DNA of 64,000 nt from Tranzscheliella williamsii (lineage: Eukaryota; Basidiomycota; Ustilaginomycetes; Ustilaginales; Ustilaginaceae): the NCBI GenBank assembly GCA_023212725.1, contig JALBYF010000028.1, forward strand, positions 124,001 to 188,000. The letters are read 5' to 3'. The notes below the pieces were generated by a model. It was not told the origin of the DNA. It searched no databases and saw nothing but the letters and a program-made list of their open reading frames with translations. Made by a program: the position numbers and the translations under genes. Position 1 is the first letter of the stretch; each line of letters begins with the position of its first letter. This document shows, piece after piece, positions 9,639 through 19,621 of the stretch.

Positions 9639-10538
9639 AAGCGAGCGACACCTGCTTTTCGCTCCAGGGCACCTCGTCAAGCCCCTGTCTCGCTTTAGGC
9701 TCTGTCAGCTGGCATAGCAGCCGTCGCCCGCTTCCGTTGCTAAAGCCTGCATCACAGCCCTCTCCTCCTTGAACAATTCGCACCGTATAGACGGCCGCGT
9801 GTCCATAGCCGCTCTTCGCCACCGACCCTCGCCAGCATGACTTGTCGTCAGCGCTGTACTTAGAGCGGCAGCGGCATAACATATCGCCCACATCTCATCC
9901 ATATGTAATGCATATACCCACAGCCGTCGCGCGGAAGGCGTATGTGACTCGCGAGAGTGCCGCTGAGGCGCCTTTCACATCAGGTTGTTCCCCTGTCGGA
10001 GCTGGTGGGTTTCGTCCCAGCGGCCCAAACACTCGCACGAGACAGGGCAGACGAGAGACACTATATTATGCAGGCGAGAGGCACGGTCCTCTCGCGCAGC
10101 GGACCAGGGAAGGAAGGGAAACAAAGGGCGGAAAACGAGAACGAAGGAGTCTCGTCGCAGTCAGCGAAGGAGATGAGGCTGGAGAGGCGAGAGAAGGGAT
10201 ACCAAGGCGTAAGGTGAGGGGTGTTTGGCCAGGCTCAGACGCGCCCGCAGAGAGGCCACGTGATGGAGGTTATCGTGTGTTAGACCTATGTATTCTGTTT
10301 GCCACCCTATACCATAAGTGTCGATAGTCACTCACAATGCTTGTGAATTACAAATGAATGTGAATGAGGAATGCTTCATGCTCACTGCATCCTTCCTCCC
10401 ACCTCGCACTATCACAGCGCCCTCTTCCACTTGCGCTGTAGGCCCATCGACAAGAGCGGTTGGAAGCGCGGATCCTGCATCGCTGCGAGCCATCCCGTTG
10501 GGTACTCATGACCGACCCTTGTCCGTAGCTAGCTTGTC
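9639..10538 (+). other. intergenic region with a purine-rich tract
   Basis: No supported gene. The upper strand is A/G-rich from about 10085 to 10210 (GAAGG, GAACGAAGGAG, GGAGAGGCGAGAGAAGGG). The F-box gene's promoter should lie in the last few hundred bases, where CT-rich sequence occurs at about 10390-10440. Confidence 0.5.
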
Positions 10539-13500
10539 ATGTCGCCCCAAGCTGAGGAGCCGCCAGCGTGCGTACATTCTCCGCAGGTGGCTCCCACCAG
10601 TAATGAGCTCGACGCTGTGGACCGCAGTCTCAATGCGCTCAGCATAGCCGAAGATACCTACGGCGAGGAGCAGGAGACCCTCGTCACAGAGACAGTCTCA
10701 CAGGGGTCGTATCGCCGCTCCGCTAGTTCAACACCCCACGACGTCTTGTTTCAGTCTGTCACGGCCTGCTCGCCCCTCGTCTCGCCCGAGTCTGAGCGCA
10801 GAGCTGGGGGCCCGTCTCAGCTAGCCCCCTCGCCGTCGCCCTCGGATTCGCCCTCGTCTCCCTCCTCGCCAGCCGTCTCCATCTCTGGCTCCAATGGCTC
10901 CTCCCGGCGTGGTGGCCGACGCGGTATGATCCGTTCCGGCACCAGCGGGTCGCTCACGATCCCCTTCTCTACGCCCTCTTCTGCTTCTGCGTCTACGTCT
11001 GCATTTACCCGAACTGGGCTCTTACCGTCCTCTCCTCCGTCGCATGAGGTTACGGAACCATTTCACGGCGCACCTGCCTTGGCTGGCGTTCTGCCGTCTT
11101 CGGGCGTCGGTCCGCGTCTGGTCCTTACCGCTGCCGCCACTGAGCCATCGCAGGCCAACACAGGCTCAACCGCACCGCATAAGCGTGCCAAGGCGACAAG
11201 CTCTGCCGCCCATACCGCATCGCAACGTCCGTCCCTTGCTCGGTTGCCGCCTTCCCGTCGAAATACCGTTGTCAGCCTCGCAGGGAGCTCGGACACGGTG
11301 CTCTCCGTGCTCTCCACCCCGGCCTATGATGACTTTGTAAGCCCAGGCCAAAGTGTCTCCTCGGACGCAGAGGGTTACTTTACAGCTCGGCCAAACTCAC
11401 CCGCTGAGCCAAGCGAGGGGCCAGCTGTGCCAACAGCCAACGGCAAGTCCAGAGCTCTTTTGAGGAGGGAGCGAATGTCCTGGAGTGGTCGCTCTTACAC
11501 TACCACTCGCTCGTCGATGTCCGCTTTAGAAGTTGACGATGAGGCCTGTTTCGTCGACATGGACGGCGATCCCTCGAGCTTCAAACTCTCCTCGACAGCA
11601 ACCGCAGCCGAAGCGGCAGCAGCACCGCATCGTACCTTACTACACACCATCGACTTCCTCACCAAGTTACCCTCCGAACTGTCTCTCTGCATTTTGTTCC
11701 ATCTGGAAGAGGCGACGGACGTGTTGGCGGCCTCGCTTGTCAGCAAGAGCTGGCGAAGCCTCGCCATGGACCAGTTGGTTTGGCGCCATCTCTTCTTTTC
11801 GCATCCGGGCTGGGCGATCCGCGAGGACGCGCCGATTGTGCTACAGAAGCAGGCCGCTCTGCGTCGGGTCGAGGCCAAAGCCAGGCACAGTGCCGCGCTG
11901 GCCGACGCGGAGAAAGCCAAGGGTTTGCTTGAACAGCCAAAGGCCTCGTCGCCCAGCCCGTACCTCGACCGGCTGGCGGCGCTCAAGAGCTGGCGGGAGA
12001 CACTGCACATCCCCTCGTTTCCAGACCTGGCTGGACTGAGCCTCGGCGGAGGGCTGGCTAAGGCCGATACGACGCCTACAGCTGCGAAGAAAAAGTCGGT
12101 GGTGGTCGACGTCGACGGTGACAAGCGCGTCATGCCGACGCTGTCGCCCGGTACGTTCGCGTCGCCCATGAGTCCGCTCCGCTCGCCTACCGCCGCCACC
12201 GGCCGATTCGGCCTGTTTCTGAGTCCGGCCAAACACGCACCCGGGACGCCGGCAGGCAAGAGACGCGCACAGGAGGCGGCTACAGGGCTGGACTATGTCG
12301 ACAACAGCGCCAGCGGCAGTACGGTGCTGACACCTGGCCCGTTGTCGCTGCAGCGAAGCGCATCTGGCTCCAAGAGGAGCTCTTTTGATGAATCCATCGC
12401 CGAAGCCGCCGAAGCGGAAGAGTATTTTGCAGCGGCACTCGACTGGACGCGGCTGTACCGGGACCGATATATCCTTGAGCAAAGGTGGCGGCGCCGTCTT
12501 CCGAGCAAAGAGCGCGACACAAACCCGCAGAAGGAGGGCGTCAATGCTCTTAGCAGACGGAGAAGGCAGCTTGTCCGCGCCTTTTCTCCAACGCAATCAT
12601 CGCACTCGCATTCGCCGTCGCCTGCCTCTTCTGCGGTATCGACGCCGCCCGTTGCACCGGTCCAGGGCGGTGTCAAGTCTTGCAAGCCGTTCGAGCCGCA
12701 GAAGCGCTTCCTTCGCGGTCATACCGACTCGGTCTACTGCATCCGGCAAGATGACGGGATTGGGACGGGCGGCGCGGGTCGGCTGGTCTCGGGCTCTCGC
12801 GATCGGACCATCAGGGTGTGGGACGTGGAGACGGGCCAGTGCAAGCACATCTTGCGTGGCCATGGCGCCTCGGTCCTCTCGCTGCAGTACGACGACAAAA
12901 TTCTCGTCTCGGGCAGCTCGGACAGCCAAGTGTACGTGTGGAATTTTGCCTCGGTCCTGGCGAGCAGCGATGTGGATGAGAGCCAAAGGGATGCCGAGTC
13001 CGGCGCGATCCTGCACGACCGCAGCCAGGTCAAGTGCGTGCTGCGCGGGCACACCTCGGCGGTGCTCGACGTGGCGTTTGACGAGTGCTGGATTGTGACC
13101 AGCTCCAAGGACACCACGGTGCGTGTCTGGCGGCGCGACGAGGCGGGTGGCTATGCGGCATACCGCACCTTGTCGCACTCGGGCCCGGTGAACGCGGTGG
13201 ATTTGCAGGGGGGCCAGGTGGTTTCTGCGTCCGGGAGCGGATCCATGTCGTTGTGGGATGTGGAGAGCGGGGCGACGGTGCACACCTTCCACGGGCACAC
13301 CAAGGGGCTGGCGTGCATCAGCTTCCGGGGCGAGACGGTGGTCAGCGGCTCGAACGACCAGACCATCCGGGTGTGGAACACGCGCACCGGTCTCTGCACG
13401 CACGTCCTCGAGGGCCACGAGCAGCTGGTCCGCAGCGTTGCCTTCTGCCCTGTCCGCCGCATTGTCGTTTCTGGCGGCTACGACAAGGTGGTCAAGGTGT

Positions 13501-13829
13501 GGGACATTGGCGTGGCGTCCCGCGAGTGTGCCCACGCAGTCGACGAGGCTGCCGCGACTCCCGCACCAACGCCGAACGCGCGCCATACACCCACCGTCGT
13601 TCCGATCCAGGACGAGCCGCCGCTCGAGCCAGCCAGGCCTGAGGACGACCGCGACACCACCAGCAGCGCCATCACCATCCGCTCCCCCGTCCGCGACATC
13701 CGCTGCCACCGCGCACGCATCTTCGACCTCGACTTCAACACCACCCGCATCGTCTCGGCCAGCGAGGACCACTCGATCTGCATCACCTCCTTCGGCGCCC
13801 ACGGCATCGACTCCTCCCTTTTCGCTTAA
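10539..13829 (+). CDS. F-box/WD40-repeat protein, SCF ubiquitin ligase substrate receptor
   Basis: 1,096 residues, intronless. The first ~360 residues are Ser/Pro-rich and disordered. An F-box follows at about 370-420 (FLTKLPSELSLCILFHLEEA, then LVSKSWRSLAMDQLVWRHLF), the Skp1-binding module. A variable linker precedes a C-terminal propeller of seven WD40 blades (about 725-1090): GHTDSVYCI/RTIRVWD, GHGASVLSL/VYVWN, GHTSAVLDV/TTVRVW, SGPVNAVDL/MSLWD, GHTKGLACI/QTIRVWN, GHEQLVRSV/KVVKVWD and CHRARIFDL/SICI. This is the layout of Cdc4/Met30/Fbxw receptors that bring phosphorylated substrates to the SCF E3. The long extension between F-box and propeller, with MSPLRSP and LSPAK sites, does not match Cdc4 or Met30 closely, so no orthologue is assigned. 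Confidence 0.92.
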   Translation: MSPQAEEPPACVHSPQVAPTSNELDAVDRSLNALSIAEDTYGEEQETLVTETVSQGSYRRSASSTPHDVLFQSVTACSPLVSPESERRAGGPSQLAPSPSPSDSPSSPSSPAVSISGSNGSSRRGGRRGMIRSGTSGSLTIPFSTPSSASASTSAFTRTGLLPSSPPSHEVTEPFHGAPALAGVLPSSGVGPRLVLTAAATEPSQANTGSTAPHKRAKATSSAAHTASQRPSLARLPPSRRNTVVSLAGSSDTVLSVLSTPAYDDFVSPGQSVSSDAEGYFTARPNSPAEPSEGPAVPTANGKSRALLRRERMSWSGRSYTTTRSSMSALEVDDEACFVDMDGDPSSFKLSSTATAAEAAAAPHRTLLHTIDFLTKLPSELSLCILFHLEEATDVLAASLVSKSWRSLAMDQLVWRHLFFSHPGWAIREDAPIVLQKQAALRRVEAKARHSAALADAEKAKGLLEQPKASSPSPYLDRLAALKSWRETLHIPSFPDLAGLSLGGGLAKADTTPTAAKKKSVVVDVDGDKRVMPTLSPGTFASPMSPLRSPTAATGRFGLFLSPAKHAPGTPAGKRRAQEAATGLDYVDNSASGSTVLTPGPLSLQRSASGSKRSSFDESIAEAAEAEEYFAAALDWTRLYRDRYILEQRWRRRLPSKERDTNPQKEGVNALSRRRRQLVRAFSPTQSSHSHSPSPASSAVSTPPVAPVQGGVKSCKPFEPQKRFLRGHTDSVYCIRQDDGIGTGGAGRLVSGSRDRTIRVWDVETGQCKHILRGHGASVLSLQYDDKILVSGSSDSQVYVWNFASVLASSDVDESQRDAESGAILHDRSQVKCVLRGHTSAVLDVAFDECWIVTSSKDTTVRVWRRDEAGGYAAYRTLSHSGPVNAVDLQGGQVVSASGSGSMSLWDVESGATVHTFHGHTKGLACISFRGETVVSGSNDQTIRVWNTRTGLCTHVLEGHEQLVRSVAFCPVRRIVVSGGYDKVVKVWDIGVASRECAHAVDEAAATPAPTPNARHTPTVVPIQDEPPLEPARPEDDRDTTSSAITIRSPVRDIRCHRARIFDLDFNTTRIVSASEDHSICITSFGAHGIDSSLFA

Positions 13830-14282
13830 CCCGCGTGCGTCCACCCCGCCTGCCCTACCTACCGCCTCCCTTCGCCGCCCCCCGCCGCCAGCTTCCAGTC
13901 CCAGCCCCGCCACTGATCCGCGCGCGCTCCTGCCGTATCGCCCGCTTCCTCCCCCTCCGTCCAGCCTGATCCCTGCCAAACACAACCACAGATACCATTC
14001 GCCCTCAACCAAAGGCACGCTCTCCCCTGTGTAGAGCAAGCCCGCTGCTTCCCTATCGTACTTTTGATACCTGCCTTGAATGCATCCTTTCCACTTGACA
14101 AGCACAGGTCGCAGTCGGGTATTACAAATACGCTCTATATCGAAGAACGCCGAAGTCTTCTGTGACTATAATGTGAATTGTGATTATTACTAGCTTGCTT
14201 CTGAATGTGGATTTATAGGCTTCGCAGCGTTTGGTGGCCTTTGGGCTTGCCTGCTCACCGCCATCTCTACTCTGCCTGGTGA
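13830..14282 (+). other. intergenic region, no feature seen
   Basis: About 450 bases between two plus-strand genes. Its first 150 bases are C-rich 3' UTR-like sequence; 14110-14220 is A/T-richer than its surroundings and may hold the poly(A) site of the F-box gene and the promoter of the next gene. No gene supported. Confidence 0.5.
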
Positions 14283-15293
14283 ATGATCTGGGCGATGCCG
14301 TCAGCAATAGCACCGACCGACGGGTTGGACGATAGCGCGGCGCTGTCGCAAGGGATGTCGTCGATGGAAGTGGCGGGGGCGGGTGGGCTGGGGGAGGGCG
14401 AGGAGGAGCAGCGGGAGGGCGAGGAGGAGCAGCGGGAGGTGGTGGTGCAGGTGGCGGAGGAGTTTGTGCGCGAGGCGTTTGCGGCGCATGATCCGTCGCA
14501 CGACTGGCACCATGTGCACCGGGTGCGGCTGCAGGCGCTTGCGCTGACGGGGTCGGTGGAGGTGGTGGGGCGGGTGGATGTGCTGGTGGTGGAGCTGGGG
14601 GCGCTCTTCCACGATCTGGTGGATGCCAAGTACAGCGCGTCGGACGTGTCGCCGTCGGGCGTGCTCGCGCCGTTCTTTGCGCGCGCCGAGGCAGTGGCGC
14701 CCGGCACGCTCTCGGCGGCACAGGTACAGACCATCGAGAAGATTGTGGACAACGTCTCGTGGAGTAAGGATGTCCGGCGCCGCGCCGCGCGCGCCCGCGC
14801 CGCAGAGCACGCAGAAGAACTCACCACCGCCGACCAGCACCTCGACGCCTGGCTCACCTCGTGCCCCGAGTTCTGGTGCGTCAGCGACGCAGACCGCCTC
14901 GACAGCATCGGCTCCATCGGCATCCTCCGCTGCGCCGCCTTCAGCGCCGTCCGCAACCGCCCCCTCTACATCCCCCCCAACAACCCACAGATGGACCCCC
15001 GCCCCCCCGCCGAACAGGCACAGGGCTACAACGGCTCCGCCGTAGGCCACTTTTACGAAAAGTAAGCTCCCTCTCCCCCATATCCCTCCTGATTGTTCTG
15101 GCGGACCGGCTGACATCCTCTCTGCTCTTTCTTCTGTGTCAGACTGCTCGAGATCCGCGGCGACAGGCTCTTTACAGAACAGGCGCGCCACGAGGCCGAG
15201 CGGCGCCAATCCGTCATGCAGAGCTTCCTGCAGGAGCTCGACCTCGAGTGGCTCGTCGCTGCGCAGGGCGCCCAGCTCGCCCGCCTCTCCTGA
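14283..15293 (+). CDS. HD-domain metal-dependent phosphohydrolase
   Basis: 309 residues from two exons: 14283-15061 and 15143-15293, with an 81-base intron (donor GTAAGC, branch CTGAC, acceptor GTGTCAG). The splice restores the frame (HFYEK joined to LLEIRGDRLFTEQARHEAERR) and gives a 930-base coding sequence. HD-superfamily metal ligands are visible: SHDWHHVHRV near residues 73-81, LGALFHD with the HD doublet at 110-111, and DADRLDSIG later. The arrangement matches the YpgQ/YedJ-like group of small HD phosphohydrolases; substrate unknown (nucleotide or phosphoester). An acidic, Gln/Glu-repeat N-terminus precedes the domain. The gene converges on the reductase gene. Confidence 0.85.
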
Positions 15294-15438
15294 CCGCGCC
15301 TCCTAGCCCTCTCTCCGCATTCCCCTCTCGCATCAACATCTTGCCACGCACCACGGCTGCGCAGCCATGCGTCTCTATTTCCCGGGATCGAACGCCGGGC
15401 CATTTTGTGTATACATGGGCTTGGCGGCGGAGCGGGCG

Positions 15439-17076
15439 CTAGGCGGTGCCGTTCCAGCCGAGCTCGGTGCGGACGCCGAGATGGGTGACGTCGGCGGCGG
15501 GCGTGTCGGCGATGCGCACCACCAGCTTGTGCGCGCGGGGGGCCGTGCCGTCGCGGAGCGCTTCCAGGCCGGGTCTGTAGCGGATGAGTGGAGCGGTGTC
15601 AGACTTTCTTGCTTGGGGAGAGGGGTGATGCGGGGGGCGGGGGACGTACCGTATGCCTGCGAGGCCGTCGGGGAGGATGTGTGGGCGGCAGGGCTGGAGG
15701 GCGCCGGTGTCGAGCAGGGCGGTGAGGGCGGCGAGGGTGGTGGTGGCGAACGCGGCGTCCGGCGCGTAGAACGTGGTGGAGAACGAGAGGCGGTGGAGCG
15801 TGACGGCGGGGCGCGGGGTGGGGTCGCCGGCAAGGCAGATCAGCTGGGCGTCTGGATGCCCGGCAGCGGCGAGCGCGCGCGCGCAGACACCCGCCGTCGT
15901 CGCCGACACACAGTCAACCGCATACACCAACTCGCCCGCCTGCACTGCCACCGCGGCCCGCACCCCCTCCAGCACCCCCGCCTCGTCCTGATTGCGCTCG
16001 ACACACGCGCTCACCCCCACTGACCGCAGGTAGCCAAAGTTGGCCTCCGACGCCACCACCACCACCTCCAACCCTGCAAGCCGCGCCAGCTGCGCCATGT
16101 AGATCCCCGTCACCGCACCGCCGCCGTAAATCCTACGCATGACGCCAATCAAGCCAGCTTCCATCAGCGCTCAGTTCAAGTAGCCAAAACGGGAAAGAGG
16201 GGCCACTTACAGGATCCAGCGTGCCGGCCCGGCAGAATGGTTGGTGGTGGCGGTGGTGGTGGTGGTGGTGGTGGTGGGGGCGGAGGTCTTGCGGCGTTTG
16301 GGGGCGGGTGGGGTCGGGTCGGGGGGCGGGGAGGGGTAGGGGAGCTTGAAGAAGGCGAAGAGGGCGACGGCGGCGGTGATGAGGCCGGTGCCGAGGGTGG
16401 CTGCGCTGGTGTCGGAGAGTGCGGCGGGGGTGCGTGCGACGGTGGCGGCGCGGTGGACCGAGATGCGCTGGTAAGCGCCCGCGCGCTCGTCGCGCGAGTC
16501 GGCGCATGTCCAGACGCGGTCGCCGGGGGCGAGGTGGGTGACGCTGGCGCCGACGCGGAGGACGGTGCCGGCGATATCGCGCCCCAGCACCCACGGCAGC
16601 CGCGCGATGCCAAAGCGGAACAAGACCGACTTCCAGTCCACCGGATTCAGCCCCACCGCCTCGTTCCGCACCACCACCTCGTCGTCCCTCGCCAGCACAG
16701 GCGGCGCGTGCGGCGCCGTCAGCTCAAACGACAGCCGCCACCCCTGCGTGCACGACCGCACCATCAGCGCCTCCCCACCCCCCTCCCCCCCCTCCTCCTC
16801 CGTCCCAGACCCCGCCGACACCCCCGCTGATCCAGACTCGGACGCGGACACAGACGCCGATGGCGACGCGCTCGCCTCCCCCGCACCGTCATCCCACCCC
16901 GCCCCCAGCACCACCTCCGACGACGACGGCAGCAGCAGCCGCAGCGCCTCGTCCCTCTCTTCCTGTGTGTAGACAGGCCCGCCGCGCGCCCAGCCCTTCC
17001 CAACGCCATCCAGCGGCGTAACCATCCCCATCGCAGCCATTCGCTGCGAAGCGTTCTGCCTCTCCGTGTCGGCCAT
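15439..17076 (-). CDS. medium-chain dehydrogenase/reductase (zinc-less ADH / enoyl reductase-like)
   Basis: 494 residues from three exons: 17076-16211, 16132-15650 and 15574-15439. Intron 1 (78 bases) starts GTAAGT and ends CGTAG, joining RWIL to IYGGGAVTG. Intron 2 (75 bases, GTACGT...CTACAG) is in frame and stop-free, so it is easy to miss; removal joins LPDGLAGI to RPGLEALRDG. The first ATG is at 17076 (MADTERQNASQR). The GroES-like half shows EVVVRNEAVGLNPVDWK and LGRDIAGTVLRVG with PGDRVW. The Rossmann half shows IYGGGAVTGIYMAQLARLAGLEVVVVAS. No structural-zinc cysteine cluster is seen, as in fungal trans-acting enoyl reductases and quinone reductases. A Thr run (ACC repeat near 16245-16280) sits in a linker before the Rossmann fold. 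Divergent from the flavoprotein gene at 18066. Confidence 0.85.
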
Positions 17077-18065
17077 GTCGTTGCGGAATGCGGGCGAGGA
17101 CAATGGTGGAAAAATAAGCGGACTGGGACAAGAAGAAAGGGCTGCCCAGCAACAAAGTAAATGGCTAGCTGGTCGGTTTCTCGGACGGACGACACCATTC
17201 TCAGTATACAGGCGTCATGGGTCAGCCAGCCCTCTCCGAGCGGCGGCCATGTTTTCTCAGAGCTAGAGCGAGACACTGGGTGGCCCAGGCGGACAGACGA
17301 AAAGGCGCTACCACCGTCACGATTGCATAGCTACGAAAAGCCCACTGGGGAGACGAACGGCGGACAAGGACGGATTCGGCTAGGGGCTAGCTCAGAACGG
17401 CATCGTCTGGTCTAGATGGCGAGCGGTAGGTCTGGATCGCGGATGTTGTGATAGCCTGACGGCGAGCACGTCACTTTCCATGCTCGCTTTGGCTGCTGTC
17501 TAAGAGTGCCGCGCGTACTATTCCATCTGTATTGCAGGCCAGCCATGCACTACAGCGGCGGTATTGCTGCTACCCCGTCTGTATTGCCGCTCACCAAGGC
17601 GCCACTACAGGTTTCTGTAGTCCATGGCCTCGTGAATACCACGTCAATACAACCCTGGTAGGCTGTCGAGAGCACGTAATACTGCCACGCAACCGCGACC
17701 ACCGCCCCGGGCCAGATAACGCCATCCCAGCGCGCCACAAGCCGTCTCTCTTGCGCCTCGCCTCGAAAGAGAACTGGCCCGCCTGGAAAGCGAGCTCGTC
17801 GCTGCGAGCTGGGGTCGCGATTGCGACCGTTGCAACAGCCAGTCGCCTCTTATGAGCACGTCACCTCCGTGTTGGCGGAGCAATAAGACTCACACACTAG
17901 TCTGCTTGCCCACCGTCCGTCTGGGAACAAAAATGGACGGGACGGGCATCTGTTTCGTGTACGAGGCCGTATAAAGTGGGCCGCTGGAGTAGGCTTGCCT
18001 CGGTCGTGGTCGCACCTCCTCACAACTTGACCCACCACCAGCCTACCAGAGTATCACAAGACGAG
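17077..18065. promoter_or_regulatory. shared divergent promoter region (reductase / flavoprotein)
   Basis: 989 bases between divergently transcribed catabolic-type genes. A TATA box (GTATAAAG, 17969-17976) lies about 90 bases upstream of the flavoprotein ATG. At 17527-17600 the words CTGTATTGC / GGTATTGC / CTGTATTGCC recur, and CTACAGG/CCTGTAG-like words surround them, which could be binding sites for a common regulator. No gene supported inside. Confidence 0.5.
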
Positions 18066-19394
18066 ATGGCGCCGGCTGCTACCACTGCAGCGCTTGACAG
18101 TGCCGCGCCTGCGGCTGCCAAGGGCTCTTCCCGCATCCAACCCGACCCCGAGGTGGTCCAGTATCCGACGTTCGACCGTGACCCGAAGACGCGGGAAGAG
18201 TTCTACGCGCGAGCCGAGCAGGTCGCCGAGCTGCTTCACGAGGACGAGGCGATCCGGGACCGCGGCAATGTGGTGCCCTACCGCCAGGTGCAGCTGCTCA
18301 AAGATGCCGGCCTGGTTACGCTGCTCGGGCCCACTTCGGCTGGCGGTGCCGGGCTCAGCTGGAAGGAGGCCTACAATGTGATCCGCATTGTGGCGCGTGG
18401 CGACGGCTCGCTCGGCCAGCTGCTTGGCTACCACTACCTCTGGTTCTGGGCCGCCGCGCTCGTGGGAACCGACGAGCAGCGAGAGCGCATCAACGCCTGG
18501 ATCACCCAGAACAAGTACTTTATCGGTGGCGCGGTCAACCCGCGCGACTCGGACCTCAAGGTGCACCAACATCCCACCGACCCGAACCTGCTTGTCTTTG
18601 ACGGCAAAAAGACGTTTTCGACGGGCAGCAAGGTTTCCGACGTCACCATTCTCGAGGGTACCTTGCCCGATGGGCAGCATGTCTTTGCGGCGGTGCTAAG
18701 CAAGCAGCCGGGGATCGTCTATGGCGATGAGTGGGTAGACACGCTGGGCATGCGCGGGACGCAGAGCGGCGGGGTTACGATTTCCAATGTGGTGGTGCCG
18801 TGGGAGGATGCGCTGGGCTACCGCGAGCGGCAGTTTGTGCCGCTGGGGGCGTACAACACGCTGAACCTGCCGCAGATCCAGCTGGTTTTTACTTCCTTCT
18901 ATGTGGGTATTGCAGAGGGGGCGTTGGCGCGCGCGCTGGCGTACACCAAGGCCAACACGCGCGGCTGGCCCTACACGCCGCATCCCGTGTCGCGCGGAAC
19001 CGACGAGGCCTACATCCAGATCGGCTACGGCGACCTCCAGGCGCGCCTCTGGGCCACTGCCGCTCTCCTCGACTCGGTCATCGACCAGGCCGCCGACATC
19101 CTCCACACCGAGCCGCGCTCCCACATCACCGAAGAACAGCGCGCCCACTGGGCCGTCCGCGTCGCCGCTGCCAAGGTCTCCGCCATCGACACCGGCCTGC
19201 TCATCACCAGCAACCTCTACGAATACACCGGCGCCCGCGCCGTCGCCGCAAAGTACGCCTTCGACGTCGCCTACCGCGACCTCCGCACTCACAGCCTCCA
19301 CGACCCTGTCGCCCACAAACGCGCAGAGGTCGGCCGCTTCGCCCTCCACGGCCCCGGCAACGACGGCTGGCCTACCCCCAGCTGGTACACCTAA
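18066..19394 (+). CDS. acyl-CoA dehydrogenase-fold flavin monooxygenase, DszC/SfnB-like
   Basis: 442 residues, intronless, ATG at 18066. The chain has the acyl-CoA dehydrogenase fold: an N-terminal helical domain (EFYARAEQVAELLHEDEAIRDRG), a glycine-rich LGPTSAGGAGLSWKEAYNVI block and ARGDGSLGQLLGYHYLW. A middle beta-domain follows (FIGGAVNPRDSDLKV, KKTFSTGSKVSDV, DTLGMRGTQSGGVTISNVVVPWEDAL), then a C-terminal helical domain. These match the DszC (dibenzothiophene monooxygenase) and SfnB (sulphone/sulphur acquisition) branch, which uses reduced flavin and O2, rather than true fatty-acyl-CoA dehydrogenases. A substrate cannot be read from sequence. It has no peroxisomal or mitochondrial targeting signal that I can see. 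Fungal members are often thought to come from bacteria, but codon use here matches the neighbours. Confidence 0.85.
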   Translation: MAPAATTAALDSAAPAAAKGSSRIQPDPEVVQYPTFDRDPKTREEFYARAEQVAELLHEDEAIRDRGNVVPYRQVQLLKDAGLVTLLGPTSAGGAGLSWKEAYNVIRIVARGDGSLGQLLGYHYLWFWAAALVGTDEQRERINAWITQNKYFIGGAVNPRDSDLKVHQHPTDPNLLVFDGKKTFSTGSKVSDVTILEGTLPDGQHVFAAVLSKQPGIVYGDEWVDTLGMRGTQSGGVTISNVVVPWEDALGYRERQFVPLGAYNTLNLPQIQLVFTSFYVGIAEGALARALAYTKANTRGWPYTPHPVSRGTDEAYIQIGYGDLQARLWATAALLDSVIDQAADILHTEPRSHITEEQRAHWAVRVAAAKVSAIDTGLLITSNLYEYTGARAVAAKYAFDVAYRDLRTHSLHDPVAHKRAEVGRFALHGPGNDGWPTPSWYT

Positions 19395-19621
19395 CATCCC
19401 CCCGCCTGTATGCCACCGACCCCTTTTCATGCTCCCATGTCCTGTGCCCCCTTCTTGTTCCTTTCAAGCTTGCTTGCAAATGTGCCGTACGAGAATGGCG
19501 AGAGCAAGTGCATTGCAGATACAAGTACAGAATCGTCAGAATACAATTACGACCAGAGAAAGAAACTCTATGCTGGTATTGGGTGAGAGGATGCTCAACG
19601 GGCGGCGAGCGACGGAGGCGG

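Noticed and set aside
12597..14105. A 502-residue minus-strand frame across the WD40 region of the F-box gene
   Set aside because: Antisense shadow of the WD40 coding sequence with no recognisable domain; the sense strand has seven clear blades.
14301..15209. Minus-strand frame opposite the HD-domain gene
   Set aside because: His/Arg/Leu-rich shadow translation; the plus strand carries HD metal-binding motifs and a valid intron.
15378..15403. GTTCGATCC on the minus strand, like a tRNA B box
   Set aside because: The T loop would have nine instead of seven bases and no A box, anticodon arm or acceptor stem could be drawn around it.
16243..16280. GGT repeat as a possible regulatory microsatellite
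   Set aside because: It is within the reductase coding sequence and encodes a Thr run in a linker, so it is noted there instead.
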